This document shows positions 22,402-37,050 of a stretch of DNA of 64,000 nucleotides, piece after piece; positions within the stretch are counted from its first letter, which is position 1, and every line of letters starts with the position of its first letter. The notes under the pieces were generated by a model, which was given only the letters and a program-made list of their open reading frames with translations, had not been told where the DNA came from and searched no databases. Made by a program: the position numbers and the translations under genes. The DNA is from Cystobasidium ongulense (Eukaryota; Basidiomycota; Cystobasidiomycetes; Cystobasidiales; Cystobasidiaceae): the NCBI GenBank assembly GCA_022835595.1, contig BQUP01000004.1:124001-188000 (forward strand). The letters run 5' to 3'.

Positions 22402-23436
22402 CTAAGACGAAGCATGTACGATAGACTTTGCAGCTTTTGCCAGTCCATCTTCAGTTATATCTGGCTTGCCGAATATATCTTCACAAGCTACTATCTCTTC
22501 AAATGTGACATATGCAGTCTTAAATCCCGCTTGTCTTGCTGGGAGAAGATCCCAATTATGAGCCGCGACGAACCAACATACATCCTTGGAAGGGTCTGCT
22601 CCTGCTTTCTCCAATGCGTATTTATACTGTAAAAGGTTCGAAATTTGGCAGGTCAGTTGGTAATCGTAATGCACGTGACTGAGGTACGTACAATCTCGGG
22701 ATTAGGCTTGGCCCGCTTTACCTCGTCACAGCTGACTACGTATTTATCGAATTCACCGCTAGTGAAAATCTCAGGCTTGCTCTTGGCCTCGCATTGTGCA
22801 AGTAGTCCTTTGGTGCTTTCGATAGCACCATTTGAGACGGCATATACTTCAAAACCAGCTTTCCAGAGTGTCTCGAAACCATCGACAAGACCAGGTCGAG
22901 CGGGAAGACTCTTCAGCTGGCCGACCACTCGAGTGAGTTTTTCTTCTGGGAAGGAAGATACGCGCGATAGAGAGGGATATTGTGGCGCGGGGTCGAGTGC
23001 GATGGCGAGTGCGCGGGGTAAAGTGGAGGCGAATACTTTTCCAATTGGAGTGCTGTGTAGGCTGGTCAGTGCTTGTCCATAAGGAGCTTGTAAACCAACA
23101 AGCTCGAGCAAGAGCCTTTGTACGTACTAACTGTCACAGAGACTCAGGTAGGTGAAATCCCGCTGTGTCGCGTAGAACCTGTAGATCGTGTCAGAAGTAG
23201 CCTCAGAGGCGAGGGTCAAGGGGAAGAGACTCACCACGACATCATAACATGAGCAGGTGTAGTGCCGGCTTGCTTGATCTCAGCTCCAAACTCCTCATCG
23301 AGTGCCTGTATGAGGTTGTCGAAGCCTGAGCGGGCGAAACTACCCGTCAGCTTGAAAAGCTCTGAGCCAATACGACATCGTCGAGCCTACCGAAGCATGT
23401 TCCGAAGACGTCGAATGCGACTACTTTCTTGACCAT
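22402..23436 (-). CDS. HAD-superfamily hydrolase, 2-haloacid dehalogenase type
   Basis: Start ATG 23434-23436: MVKKVVAFDVFGTCFG, giving motif I with nucleophile Asp (DVFGT). Further exons encode ELVGLQAPYGQALTSLH, RLLTRVVGQLKSLPARPGLVDGFETLWKAGFEVYAVSNGA (motif II, SNG), EFDKYVVSCDEVKRAKPNPEI (motif III Lys), YKYALEKAGADPSKDVCWFVAAHNWDLLPARQAGFKTAYV (motif IV region, AAHNWDL) and an end at SSIVHASS. The AAHNWDL..A...G..TA.V phrase is specific to L-2-haloacid dehalogenase-like proteins. In fungi these are usually of unknown substrate. It diverges from the DUF4112 gene with 190 bp between starts. Confidence 0.8.
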
Positions 23437-23440
23437 TTTG

Positions 23441-23470
23441 TATTGTATTGTATTGTACTTTGTATTGCTG
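23441..23470 (+). repeat. TATTG pentanucleotide microsatellite
   Basis: Four near-perfect TATTG or TATTGT units just upstream of the HAD gene, in the shared divergent promoter with the DUF4112 gene. Confidence 0.7.
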
Positions 23471-23626
23471 TCGGTTCAACCCAAAGCCGAAGTGTCAGAG
23501 TCGCCACCTCCGTCACGAGTGTGTCGTCGAGTGTCCGATCATGCTCAGCATTTGAAGCACCAATTCTCTGCTTCTCTGCTTTGTGCATCTCAACCACACT
23601 CGACTTTCACAAGGCTATATTACAAC

Positions 23627-24932
23627 ATGGCCAACTCTACAGCGTCTGGCTCGTCAAGGCCCGGTATCCCGAAAATCCCAGACATCAAGAGCGCGATCAA
23701 CGACATCAAGGGCTCAGTCGCGCAGCCATTCGTACTGCCTCGAAAGCCACGCTCGGACGAAGAAGCCCAGCGACTGTACTATCACATCAGAACACTATGC
23801 TACTGGCTTGATGCTGCAAATACTATCGTTCGCATTCCCTACCTCGACAAGCTGCCTTTCACGTTTGGTGTGGAAGCAATAATTGGAAGCTTGCTGCCTA
23901 TAGCGGGTGAGTCACTGGACTACCCTGTGACATGTCCCACGCTCTAGACACTTACCTCGCTCGACCTCACTCATACCGCTCTCACTGCTCTCCATGACTT
24001 GCTGGACTCGTACCTGCGCGACATACACAGGCGACGTCATCGGCGGTCTACTTGGGTTCTACGTCGTACTTCTATGCATGCAATTCGGACTACCGACCGC
24101 AGTGCTATGGAAGATGTTTAGTAACTGCTTCATTGATTTCGCAGTGTAAGTGTGATCCCTCTCGATGCTGCCAAATGTCCTCGCTAAAATGCATTTCATT
24201 CGCTATATAGTGGACTAGTTCCTTTTGTTGGCGGTAAGTCACGTTCATTTTCGTCGAGTGGTAGGACAAGTTGTCAACCGTAGCCTATGACTGACATTGA
24301 TTGCTCTAGATCTACTCGATTTGGCTTTCAAGTCCAACATGAGGTCAGTTTGCGATAGAATGATGAAAATGTCAAGTAGATTGAAAGCTTACATGTGCTC
24401 ATTGTGATATTTTGCAGAAATCTGTCAATGCTGGAAGATCACCTGCTTAACAATAAGCCACCTGCTCCAATTACCACAAATGGTCTAACTCAGCCTTCAA
24501 CGCATTTTGTTGTTCGAATGTACGTTTAAACGCCTCTTTTACGCTGTCCGATATTACTGCATAACGAAAGAATGAGAAGCTAATGATCAGTTGTTGAAAA
24601 TTTATAGTCCACCCTCGGGAGTCTTCTGGCCTAAAGAGTCTTCTCCCGAAGTATCAGCCTTCCAATCCACGGAGAAAACACATCGGTCAACATCCTTCTT
24701 CTCCAATATTCTCGGTTCTCCAAGTTATACAGCTGCAGGCAATACGCATGGTTGGAAATTAGGCGGCGTGAAGAGAGTGGACGTAGAACAAGCAGGAGGT
24801 TGGAAGGGTGAAGACGCTCAGGCCGTATATGGGTGGCTCCTTGGTGTTTTGAGATATGTTATTGGATTGATTCAGGGAATGACCGGAATGGGCAAACAGA
24901 CTGCACAGCAGGGAAAGAAGAAGGCGTATTAG
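23627..24932 (+). CDS. DUF4112 membrane protein
   Basis: Start MANSTASGSSRPGIPKIPDIK. Six or seven short exons encode RLYYHIRTLCYWLDAANTIVRIPYLDKLPFTFGVEAIIGSLLPIAG, then DVIGGLLGFYVVLLCMQFGLPTAVLWKMFSNCFIDFAV, GLVPFVGDLLDLAFKSNMRNLSMLEDHLL and a C-terminal region with YGWLLGVLRYVIGLIQGMTGMGKQ. The LD...IPG.P.G.E..IGLIPG.GD-type pattern followed by GLVP..GDLLD is the DUF4112 signature: two or three TM helices and unknown function. The donor and acceptor phases around the TM exons agree. Confidence 0.75.
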
Positions 24933-25179
24933 GTTACAGTCAATATCACCCTCTTTTCTTCTTACTCTTCCCTTTCCAAAATAGGTTATCTTCGTATGTT
25001 AGCTTTTTGAGTGAACCTCTTCCGTACACGACATAGAGTAGTAGAATTAGGAAGATGATATATATGTAGCTGATTGCGCCTTTCAATGGGAGATACACGG
25101 ATCCTGAAACCTTGTCTACAAAGTGCAGTAAATGCTACTGTTCCGACTAATCGTATCTGGCAATCCTGTGAAGGACGTC

Positions 25180-26599
25180 TCATAGCTTGCTTCCTTTCTT
25201 GGGTTCTTGCTTCTTGCCGTCTGGTCTGAAGCTCATGCCGCTCAACAGGGCATCAGGGTAAGGTAGAAATGAGTTCTGCGTCTTCATCAGCACCTGAATT
25301 GTGAAGGGAACGAATTAGTATCCATCGTTGCAAGTTTCGGTGAGGTGCGATGAAGGAAACCTACCTCTCCTCCGTCTACTACAATCTGCGTGCCGGTAAT
25401 CTGAAAATATGTAAGCATGCCGCAAATATCATCAGTCTTCACTCTTGTCATAGCATAGGCAGCGGCCGGTAGACGGTCAAAGGTGGAGAAAAACGGAAAG
25501 ATCACTCACATAACTAGCAGCGGGTGAGCATAAGAAAACAGTAGTATTAGCAATATCATCCTTTGTACCAAATCTTTGTATAGGTATTCTAGCTGCTGGA
25601 TTTAAATTTCCTTTTGTATTTTTGGGAACTAGTCTATCGAATCCTTCTGTTCCTTCAATTGGACCAGCTATTAATTTACGATTATATGTGAAGATAAAGC
25701 GTCAGCAGTGAACTAATAAATTTTCAAACGAAAACCTGCGGATAATCTTTGCTTACGTGCTAAGGTGTTCGCTCGAATTCCATATGGACCGTATTCGAGA
25801 GCGACATGACGGAGTAATGTATCGACGCCTGCTTTCGCGGATGCGGCGTGTGCTTGGAGCAATGTGGCTATTGGAGACAATCAACAGGAATGACACATCA
25901 GATCTTTCATATCCTGAACAATGAGCCCCAAGTCGCTCGCGTACCTCCCTCTTGCAAAGTGGCGGATATAGCTATGATTGAACCCTTTGTCTTCTTGAGT
26001 TCTGGGAGTACGGCTTTGATGGTGTTGTATGTTCCAAGCTGTGTTCATACATAGCATTGGAGTAGGAGTAAGCAGTGTTTAGATCGCCAATCTCGCCTTC
26101 CAGCTAGTATAAGATAAGGTGGTCCTAACTCACCAGATCGATTCCAATGACAGTCTCGAATGCCCGTGGGGACGCAGCTTCAATCTGGAAAAGATATACA
26201 GCAAGGGCTCAGCACACGTACGCCTTGTAGCAGGACTGTACGTCATTGACCTGTACACAGGCCACTCACAGGACTCAAAAAGTTCCCCGCCGCACCAGCA
26301 ATAACGAAATCAATTCTCCCAAACGCTTGAATCGTTTCTTTTACCGCTTTCTCCAAAGTTTCAACATTTCTAACATCACCAGAGAGTCCTAAACATTTGC
26401 TTCCTGTTTTATTCTCGAATTCCTTAGCTGCTGATTTAGATAATTCTGCCCTTCTTCCGAATATTGCTGCATCACAGCCATGTCTCATTAATGTTTCAAC
26501 TTGAATACTACATATACCACCTGAATTGGCGCCTGTGCAGAATACAACCTTGCCTTTGAAAATGTCGGGCTTGAAGATGGAATCGCTCTTGACTGACAT
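25180..26599 (-). CDS. Peroxisomal 2,4-dienoyl-CoA reductase (SPS19-like)
   Basis: Start ATG 26597-26599 ([19 protein letters not shown]). Multi-exon SDR: the nucleotide-binding loop is [10 protein letters not shown], and the core has [30 protein letters not shown] (NAG-like, typical of DECR), [63 protein letters not shown]. The C-terminus [17 protein letters not shown] ends in SKL, a perfect PTS1 peroxisomal signal. The A.GNFL and ASAKAGVD motifs separate this family from other SDRs. It reduces 2,4-dienoyl-CoA in beta-oxidation of unsaturated fatty acids with even-numbered double bonds. Confidence 0.85.
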
Positions 26600-26854
26600 G
26601 CTTGGATGCGTGTGAGTTGCGAGTTGTGGTCAAGCAGAGATACGAAGGTAGCCGGCGACCAGGTAGCCGGCGACTGCAGGCAGAGCAGAAGGCACTACAT
26701 TGCATGGCAATCGCACGACATATTAACGCATCTATGATACTACGAGGATGTCTGTAAGCTGAACAAACACAACAACATTACTCCGCTTTTCGACTATCAG
26801 TATTACCAGAAGTATTTCATACTTTTTGGGTTGCATCGAATCAAATCACGTGCT

Positions 26855-27513
26855 TTAAAGGACATCCCTCAGCGAAGTCTCGGCATTTACTATGAAACCC
26901 TGCCCGCATCTCCGTTCAGAGTATGATTTATGTGGACTATCACATTCTATTCTGTGCAGATCAATGCATGGATCGCTCTTGCCTTTGACCATGTTCAGCA
27001 GGGAGGGTCTCTTGGGCGAAGATTCACGCATGACAGGAGAGGGCGCGCGTGCGAGTGGATGAGCGTGGGTATTGCGCGATAGCAGTAGAGATGACTGTCT
27101 GATGGAATTCGAGGAGAGCACTTCAAAGATGCGAGAAAGAGAGTGCGACCTCTTTGGCGCGTGTCTGGCGGGCGGTCTGCTGGATATTGCGACGTGATCG
27201 ACAGGCTTGAAGTGGAAGGGCGTCAGTATCCAGGCAGGCGGTATATGTACACAGAATAGGCAGAGATACCCACCTTGCTGCTTGTGTTGCTTGTGTTCAG
27301 CTGCTTGTAGGAGGGCTCCAGCAAGCCAATGCTCTGGAATGAAAAGTAGCCTTCACTTTCCTGGGACGAGTACGAGGCGGCCAGTGATGGGAGCGACGAG
27401 GATGAGAACAGGCGGTGGCTGTCGCGTGTATTGTCTGCGGATAGCACACTCGACGAGGATGACCGTGCTCGGCAGTGCATGCAGGCTGCCGTGTCTGCTT
27501 GGTTGGCGGCCAT
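26855..27513 (-). CDS. Uncharacterised Ser-rich protein, two exons
   Basis: Exon 1 starts MAANQADTAACMHCRARSSSS at 27513 and runs to NTSSK. A GTGGGT-to-TTCAAG intron joins PVDHVAISSRPPARHAPKRSHSLSRIF, and the protein ends FIVNAETSLRDVL. Splice phase is clean. Features are a serine-rich N-terminus with CMHCRAR, RxxS-type basic/Ser patches (KRSHSLSR) that could be kinase sites, and no TM or signal peptide. No family recognised. Confidence 0.5.
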
Positions 27514-28374
27514 GATGACGGTAGTGGCGTGCTCGAGTGTCGAGTGTGAGTATGGCTGGGGTGAGCCGAGTTGGCAGCGAATGGCCGAGATGGACAGAGC
27601 CAACTCGAACTTGCCAAACGAGCATGTCACTCGCTTCGCAAGTCACTCCATCCGTCTGCATTCTTCGCGCTCCTTTCTAGCGGGCCAGGCCAGTTTTTGC
27701 AAAAACTGGTGGCGTCTAAGCACCAATGCGCTCGGCGGATATACCGGAGCATGGGGAGTCTCTTTCATTCGACGCCGGAGGATCATACGTGTGGCCTGCC
27801 TTTCACAGCAACACTTGCTTGGTAGATGAATGAACGGATTATCATGCCGGAAAGTCCCATCGCCACGTTATGTCAACAAAGCCGCTGGCTAGGAAGATTG
27901 TCGGAAACCGTCCATCTTAATTTGAAAGCAAGAAGAATGTAAAGAGTCATAAGGGGAAGAGCTGTTTTGAAGGGAATAAACAGTAAGAAAGAAAATGGCC
28001 AAATCAGGTGGATGAATCAATCAACAGGCACATCAGGACATTATCCCCAGAGTCAGTTTCGTCACCCTTGGATAGAACTCGGAGAGACAGAATCTCGTTA
28101 CTTTTCAGCATCATTGATCCAACATCGCTTTCTTTTTGTTGTTGCCATCATGCAGGTATACCACGTCCCCATCTCATCCAAATCTCAGAAGGGATCAACT
28201 TTCACAAGCCGAGCAGCGCTCCCAGATCAGTCTAACCTGTTGACATTTCAGGTCGACCTCGAGGCCTGACTTGGCCCATGTATTAAGATTATCGACTCAG
28301 CGGCATCACTCTCGCTCCCTCAGTATAAGATCGGAGCGTCATTTAGATTGAATGTATTGCAGGCGTGGCTGAAT
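27514..28374. other. Intergenic region
   Basis: Upstream of the Ser-rich gene and downstream of HEM2. Plus-strand ORFs at 27967-28269 (100 codons) and 28008-28235 overlap and lack family motifs. No gene supported. Confidence 0.4.
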
Positions 28375-30007
<1,633 letters not shown>

Positions 30008-30194
30008 GGTGATTAGCGACAGGAAAGGACTATGAGTGTCGTTTTAATGGAGGAAGGTTGGGTGAAGAAAGACAACAAAGCATCCTTCAAATCGCCTGTC
30101 GTCGTCAAGTTTCCACGATCATCACTTTGCCTCTGCACTCATTGCAGGACAGGTCATCACCAATCACACGAACAACGACAGCAGCGAGCTCAAG

Positions 30195-31675
30195 ATGAAG
30201 CGCAAGGTGCGCTATGGTCCTTATAAACACAGCGTACTGCAAATCAGACCGCCGCTGATGCCGTGTCTCTGGACCATTTCACCCATTGCGGATGATTCGA
30301 ACTGCTAAAATAGGTCCTGTTGATGGGCCGGTCAGGCTCAGGCAAGACGTCAATGCGCTCTATCATATTCGACAACGTCGTAGCACGAGATACGAAACGC
30401 TTAGGAGCTACCATCGACGTCGACACGTCTCAAATCCGTTTCTTGGGCGACCTGCAACTTGATCTATGGGACTGTGGCGGACAAGAGTGTGCGTTCACAA
30501 ACATCTGTCAAATCATCCTTCAGATAAGTCATTAGCACAAAGAGCTGATGGGATGTCATCTGCATTGGCTTGATATAGCTTTCATGGACCAATACCTCGA
30601 CGCGCGGAGAGATACAATCTTCAAACAAGTACACACGCTTATCTACATCTTCGACGTCGTCTCTACCTCGCCGACAGACATGGTCTACTTTCTTGATATA
30701 CTCGGCGCGTTGAGGGCAGGTTCAGGCCCTTCTGGTACGCCCAGCAGTGATTCTTCATCCGACGCCTCATCATCCGGGCCTATGGTGCACGTCCTGGTGC
30801 GTGTTCGCTCTCGTGCACGACACATAAGCTAGTGACTTCGCTGACATGCGGCGTGTTTGGCTTGTACAGATACACAAGATGGACCTAATAAGTGCGGATA
30901 AACGCCAAGCTACTTTCAACCAACGCGCACAAGAAATTAGGCAGAAATGTGCAGCAGCTGGCTGGGATACCGTCCGCGTCTTTCCAACTAGTATATGGGA
31001 TGAGACGTTATACTCCGTAGGGTATATGTTTAATGAGTCTCCTTCAGAAGATAGACTAAGCTCCATGCATGTTTGCAGGCCTGGTCCGATATCGTCTCCA
31101 CACTCAATCCCCACGTTGCAGCTCTATCAACCTATCTATCCCGTTTAGCAGAACTATGCTCAGCTACGGAAGTAGTTCTTTTCGAACGGACAACGATGCT
31201 AGTCATTTCACAAAGCTCAAGATCTGATAGTAGCTTGGATGCGGCTGATCAACACGGAGAACACTTTGTTTCGCACCCTTCAGATTGGCCTGAGGATAGA
31301 TTTGCCAAGATATCTCAGGCGATAAAGCTCTTTAGAGTTGGTTGCAAGTGAGTGCTAGTGGAGCCTCATATAGTATAGTATATCAGATTCCTAATCAGTC
31401 TACCCTTTAGACGCCTGAAGAGCGAATTCCAAACGATGGAAGTCAAACAGCATTCATACACCGCAATTTTCGATGTGTTTACACCAAAGACGTTTATCCT
31501 TCTTGTCAGCACAAGCGACCAATTAGGTAAGAGATATTCGTCTCGGATAATCGCAGCATAAGCTAATGCGGTCTGATTATTCCTTCCAGACGACACAGCT
31601 TCGGTCAAGGCGGTTATCGACAAAGCAAGACCTGTCTTCGCCAGCTTGCCCGGCGTTTCTATCGGAGGGCGCTAG
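30195..31675 (+). CDS. Rag-family GTPase Gtr1 (RagA/B)
   Basis: Exon 1 is a few codons (MKRK) before a GTGCGC intron. Then comes [21 protein letters not shown] (G1), [17 protein letters not shown] (G3), [34 protein letters not shown] (G4) and a C-terminal Longin-like part ([27 protein letters not shown]...[13 protein letters not shown]...[14 protein letters not shown]...GVSIGGR). The [12 protein letters not shown] and FMD.Y motifs are specific to the Gtr1/RagA branch. Gtr1 and Gtr2 form a heterodimer on the vacuole that signals amino acids to TORC1. A Ser/Gly-rich insert ([20 protein letters not shown]) sits before the G4 strand. It shares a 187-bp divergent promoter with HEM2. The exact start is uncertain. 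Confidence 0.9.
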
Positions 31676-32396
31676 CAGTCGATATCGGAGGATCTGTAGC
31701 TCTTCTTCATATGTGTACCACCGCGCTTTCAGATCGACCTCTCAACATCCTGAAGTGCTCTATCTACGGCAAGCAGTCATCGCAGTCAAGCTAATACGGT
31801 AGTCAGTCCTGTGTGTATAATGTTACAAGAGCGAGTTATCTGCGCTCACAAATTTATGAGCGGCTCGTTGGACGTGGTCAATATAATGTAGTTCGAATAG
31901 CATTTTCAGAAGACGTGCATAGTCTTGTCGTGAATGTGGCGGTTTCTATCGTGTCCTATCCGGATCAAATTAACAACGACATTAAGACTCTGATGGCTGG
32001 AAATGACTCCCAAACCATGATGTTGCGACCATTTGTTCACCGCCTTCCTGTCTGCCTGTCGTCTGCCTCACTTTGCATCGACTTCTTTTTGCGCGTACTC
32101 TTTGACCGGATACGGACTCACTCTCTCACTTAGACACCAACGGGAGGACAGAGCCAGGCGAACGTCAAGCAAGCAGGAGGAGCGATACAGCACATATACA
32201 GCCAGACAGCAGCAAGGCCGTCACGCAGGCCATCCCTCCAGCCACGCTCATTCACCCGTCTCGAGTCGACCATTCCACTCCAATTCTCGAAAGAGGCACG
32301 AGCGGGGGAATACTGTAGACATTACAGCACGATTCAACTACAGCAGCAAGTAGTATACGTATACTCCTGCGAGATAGTCAGACACCATGGGTAACG
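31676..32396. other. Intergenic, long 5' flank of ARF6
   Basis: No gene supported. The first 150 bp are the 3' flank of the Gtr1 gene. Plus-strand ORFs overlap each other and show no motif. A long 5' UTR of the ARF6 transcript may lie here. Confidence 0.4.
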
Positions 32397-33387
<991 letters not shown>

Positions 33388-34069
33388 GCAAGCGCCTCCA
33401 CCATGCTTTGGCACGCAGAGCATATTTAACCGAACGTTTCCATTACAGAGCTTCGTAAAGCAAGTCTTATTACAAGCCCGCTTTGCTTTCAATATACCTA
33501 TGGTTGGTTTGTCTCGAGAAACCCGCAAATCACGCTTCTATAATGCGCACGCGCATACAAGCACTATAACTTGTTATACCACTGAAGGAGCGCGATCTCT
33601 TGCGTTCCTTCAGACATTCGTGCCATACTTATCGCCAACCCTTTAATCTGGAAACCTCCCCCTTATTGTAACCTCAAATCTTCGACACTTTATACACATT
33701 GCTTCTCCCACTACTACCACCTTGGACCTTTTAACCACACCTCAGCCAGCAGCTTTGCGAGGCTGTACAAGAGGGTCTATGTCTTGTTACTTCCACAGTA
33801 TTAAGTCTTTTTCTTGTAATATCATCAAAGTGGAATAAGTTTGGGCTTGCTTGATCTATCGTGGCTGATTTTGGTTTCGGAAGACTTGCCTTCCCTTGCT
33901 CCTTTGTCACGTCCTGGTACCTCCTCGAAGCCTCTTCCAGGTCGCTGGTTTCTGAACAATGCGAGAATGCGGCAACCACAAACGTGAATGGCACTTCCTT
34001 TCTTGCTTCGTTTTATTGCAACTTACTCCGGCTTCTCAATAGTCCACTCCATCGTAGTGGTCCAGCATC
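33388..34069 (+). repeat. ARF6 downstream block, copy 1 of a segmental duplication
   Basis: Non-coding sequence after ARF6 that aligns with 39774-40440 over nearly its full length. Examples are the phrase CCTCCACCATGCTTTGGCAC and the TCCTTTGTCACGT block. The match ends at 34070 with ATGATCTCGCTT, the same 12 nt that open the CFEM-like gene at 40439. It then fades within about 10 nt. No gene is seen in it. Confidence 0.75.
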
Positions 34070-34223
34070 ATGATCTCGCTTCTCGTGACACGGCGGGCAA
34101 TGCAACCTCCAGTCGCTATTCGCGTATACCTTAGCTCAACACATCACGCCGCCGCGCAGCGGCCGTCCTCAGCAGGTACATGCATAGCTTGGTCAGCAAT
34201 ACTATGCGGCTGACAATCGGAAT

Positions 34224-36786
34224 CTAGGAAGGGTTCTCGAAATTCAAGTAAGAGTCGATCCAGTCGGAATTCTGCAAGTAAGAAGGGGTTCTTGAGCTAC
34301 TGTTGGTTGCTATAAGACTCCACGATACTCACTTGAGTGCCGAGATATACGTCACAGCTCGCCAAGAGAGCTGTAAAGTCGGTGGTGAAGTCGTCGTCGC
34401 GTCCCAGCAGCCGCTCATCAAGTTGTTCGTTCACGATCGTAAGCAAGTCAAGGCCTTGGCGTATCGAGGTGGGATGCTCGGGCAAAAGAGTCGCTTCGAA
34501 GACCTGGATCGCCTTTTCCCAGTAAGCTCGGAAGATTTCTTGACTCGGCCCGATTGCTAAGATCTTGCACGCTAGAAGTATAGCCAGGCACTTGCACATG
34601 TCTAGGGGACGTTTCGAAGCTCATCAGCGACTCAGCTGCCTCAGTGTAGCTTTTATGAACCTTACAGAAGCGGCGGTACCAGGGGGCGTCATACTGTTCC
34701 CCGATAGTATCGTAACACACATCAATTTGTTGGCGTGCAGAGGCTAGACATAGCTGACAAGCAGCTTGTCCAGCCGCCGATGCCAGCGACTCAGCGGTTG
34801 GTTCAGCTTGCGGATTCACCGAAGCTTTTGCTCGCAATCTTCTGATGAGCCCAGGAAGGAACAGGAGTTGCTGTGTTCGATGATACCTGAAGCACATTGT
34901 CTCAGCTTCCTAGGCAAGCATGGAACAAGTGCAACGCAGAAAGTCAGGTCACTCACCTGTTTCTGATGATAACTCGATGGCGAAGACACCATTCAGGCAG
35001 ATGCTCGATGCCGTATTTGATTCCCTGCTCTACATTTAAATGTGCTGGAACAGAATTCCGGAATTTCGCAAGGTCGTTCTCGATGCTTAGCATGAGCTTG
35101 CTCTCTTCCGCTTCTTCAAGCTGCGTACCGGTATTGTCTATAGGTTCGTAAAGACCTCGAAGGATGCGCGAGACGATGGCATATAGTCTCCCTGTCCACA
35201 GAAACGTGGAGATCTTCCGGGGTCCAACTCTCTCCTTAGGTACTAGCGCAGCCGCATGGATCTCATCGTCTTCCAATTCGGCTAGCTCTGACGTCCGGGG
35301 AGTGTCATGCCGCACGATATTGGGGAGTCTGAAGACCGACATCTGGTCAGCTTGCTCAATCTAGGTGCTTGCGGAAGTCTGAAGGATTTACCTTCCTAGA
35401 GCAGCTGATACCACACTATGGCCAAAATGTCAGCCCGCTCAGCGCTCATACAATCTACTCCTTTGTCACGTTTTCGTTGCTCACACGTCCAGGTTTTGGC
35501 AGCCAAGCCACACTCTCAGGAAGGTTTGACGAAGCACGTTATCTTTGATGTATGTCGGAGAACGATTGATCCCTAAGGCGTACGCCAATCCCAAAGCCTT
35601 CATGAGCATTGCCCAACATCCGGTCGCTGCTGATGCTGTCTGAAGGTAGTGGCATCTCAGCAGAAGGATCTGTACATCCATCAAGCTGTTGTCGTGTTCG
35701 CGGCTCTCAGGCTCAAACAGTCTTAGTGACCGGTGATAGTACGCCTCCGACTCGCGGCAGCAACCTTCCTTTTTGAACGACCAGGCCAGCGCAAAGAGGA
35801 CGTTAAGAAGGGCAAGAAAGCGCTTCGACGGCTTATGATCTGACCGCCAGATTTGTGCGTACATGTCAAGCACTGTTGGCATGTATAAGATGCGAAAGAT
35901 ATCTGGATTGACCCGAGGTTTTCAGCAGGTGCTATCCTCACTATTTGACTGAAACGACAGAAGGCTCACCGTAAGACTTGGTGAAGTACGTCTGCAATAG
36001 GTCATCCGAAACAGATCGTATGGGTAGAACCGTGTTGTCTTCAGAGAAGCATGAACGCGCAGGATCGATACCTGAGCTAATGCTTGCAGGCGGCAGAGCC
36101 GACGGTATTGAAAAGTTCGGCAAGCCAGCGCCGATGATGAGCTGCACAAAGCTAAGGACCGATGAGGAGCCGTAGTGCACCGCTTGTGATGTTTGCGAAA
36201 GATCTGACACCACTCGAAACGGCTGTCCCATCGCATTTACGAGGATGGACTCGGGTAGTGACACATTATACGTCGCAACGTGCGCAGGCTGTCTGCATGG
36301 CGAATGCCGCCAACTCTGTTGACCTGAGGATTCGAAAATATTAACGGTGTCTTCATCGTTTGTGGAACTTCCGCCCTCGCCCTGCGTGAAGCTGCTGCCA
36401 GTGACAAGTGGTTCAAGCTCGAGTTCCGCATTACTGTTCGTCTGGTCCGAAATGGATACGGCAGTTGAATTCGCTCTCAATGGCTGGCTAACGCACTCCA
36501 TGCCATATTTGCGGCAGAAAGAGCAAGGCGGACTTCCCAGACAGCGAATTTTTCTCTTCCTGCAACTACTACAGGCCACAGGCTTGCGGGTCCATGGCCC
36601 CTTGCGCGTAGACTTTGGGCCTTGTTTAGCAATGTCGTCTGTTGCAGGTGGGGACCCATTGAGCGCTGCGCCGCCTGGGAAAGTATACGGGGGCCCATAC
36701 TGGCTTCCCGAAGCGTCAGCGGGTATCCTCTGAGCGGAATCTCGGGCATTTGAAAAGCCTTGAATGATGTGGCCGCTTGTGTTCAT
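34224..36786 (-). CDS. Zn2Cys6 fungal transcription factor
   Basis: Start ATG 36784-36786 (MNTSGHIIQGFSNARDSAQR). The DNA-binding cluster is at about residues 70-97 (ACSSCRKRKIRCLGSPPCSFCRKYGMEC), which has the six cysteines in Zn2Cys6 spacing with a basic RKRKIRC helix. After a disordered linker come multi-exon segments of the fungal-specific regulatory domain (FLALLNVLFALAWSF, RVWLGCQNLDVVVS, GRLPNIVRHD, RILRGLYEP, HRVIIRNRYHRTQQLLFLP, MCKCLAILLACKILAIGP, DFTALLASCDVYLGTQ). The C-terminal exon is NSDWIDSYLNFENPS with stop at 34224-34226. Such factors bind CGG half-sites and often control adjacent catabolic genes. The oxidoreductase gene next to it is divergent, 264 bp away. Confidence 0.88.
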
Positions 36787-36827
36787 CCCTAGCGACTTCC
36801 GTGATAGTCAGGAGCGAAGAAGAGCCG

Positions 36828-36893
36828 CTTCCCGACTCGCGAACCCGAACATCTCGGGAAGCGGGAAGCGGCGGCACCGTGGAAAGCGGGAAG
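36828..36893. promoter_or_regulatory. CGGGAAG-rich candidate operator between TF and oxidoreductase
   Basis: Four copies of CGGGAAG (one inverted at 36828-36834, direct at 36855-36861, 36862-36868 and 36887-36893) in 66 bp, with CGG/CCG triplets of the kind bound by Zn2Cys6 proteins. It lies between the divergent start codons at 36786 and 37051. The heptamer recurs twice at 41601-41622, upstream of the MFS transporter. Confidence 0.5.
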
Positions 36894-37050
36894 CGGGAGG
36901 CACAGCTGTCCGGTGAGAGCTATCATGCATTGTGATACAAAGGTAGCCATGCATTAGCAGATTGCCTCTTCAACCGCATTAGGAACGCAGTCCTCCTACA
37001 GCACTAGACCTCAACGCGACTTCAATATTATTCTGCATTAATTCCAGCAC

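Noticed and set aside
27967-28269. 100-codon plus-strand ORF
   Set aside because: No motif, overlaps another ORF, and lies in a promoter region.
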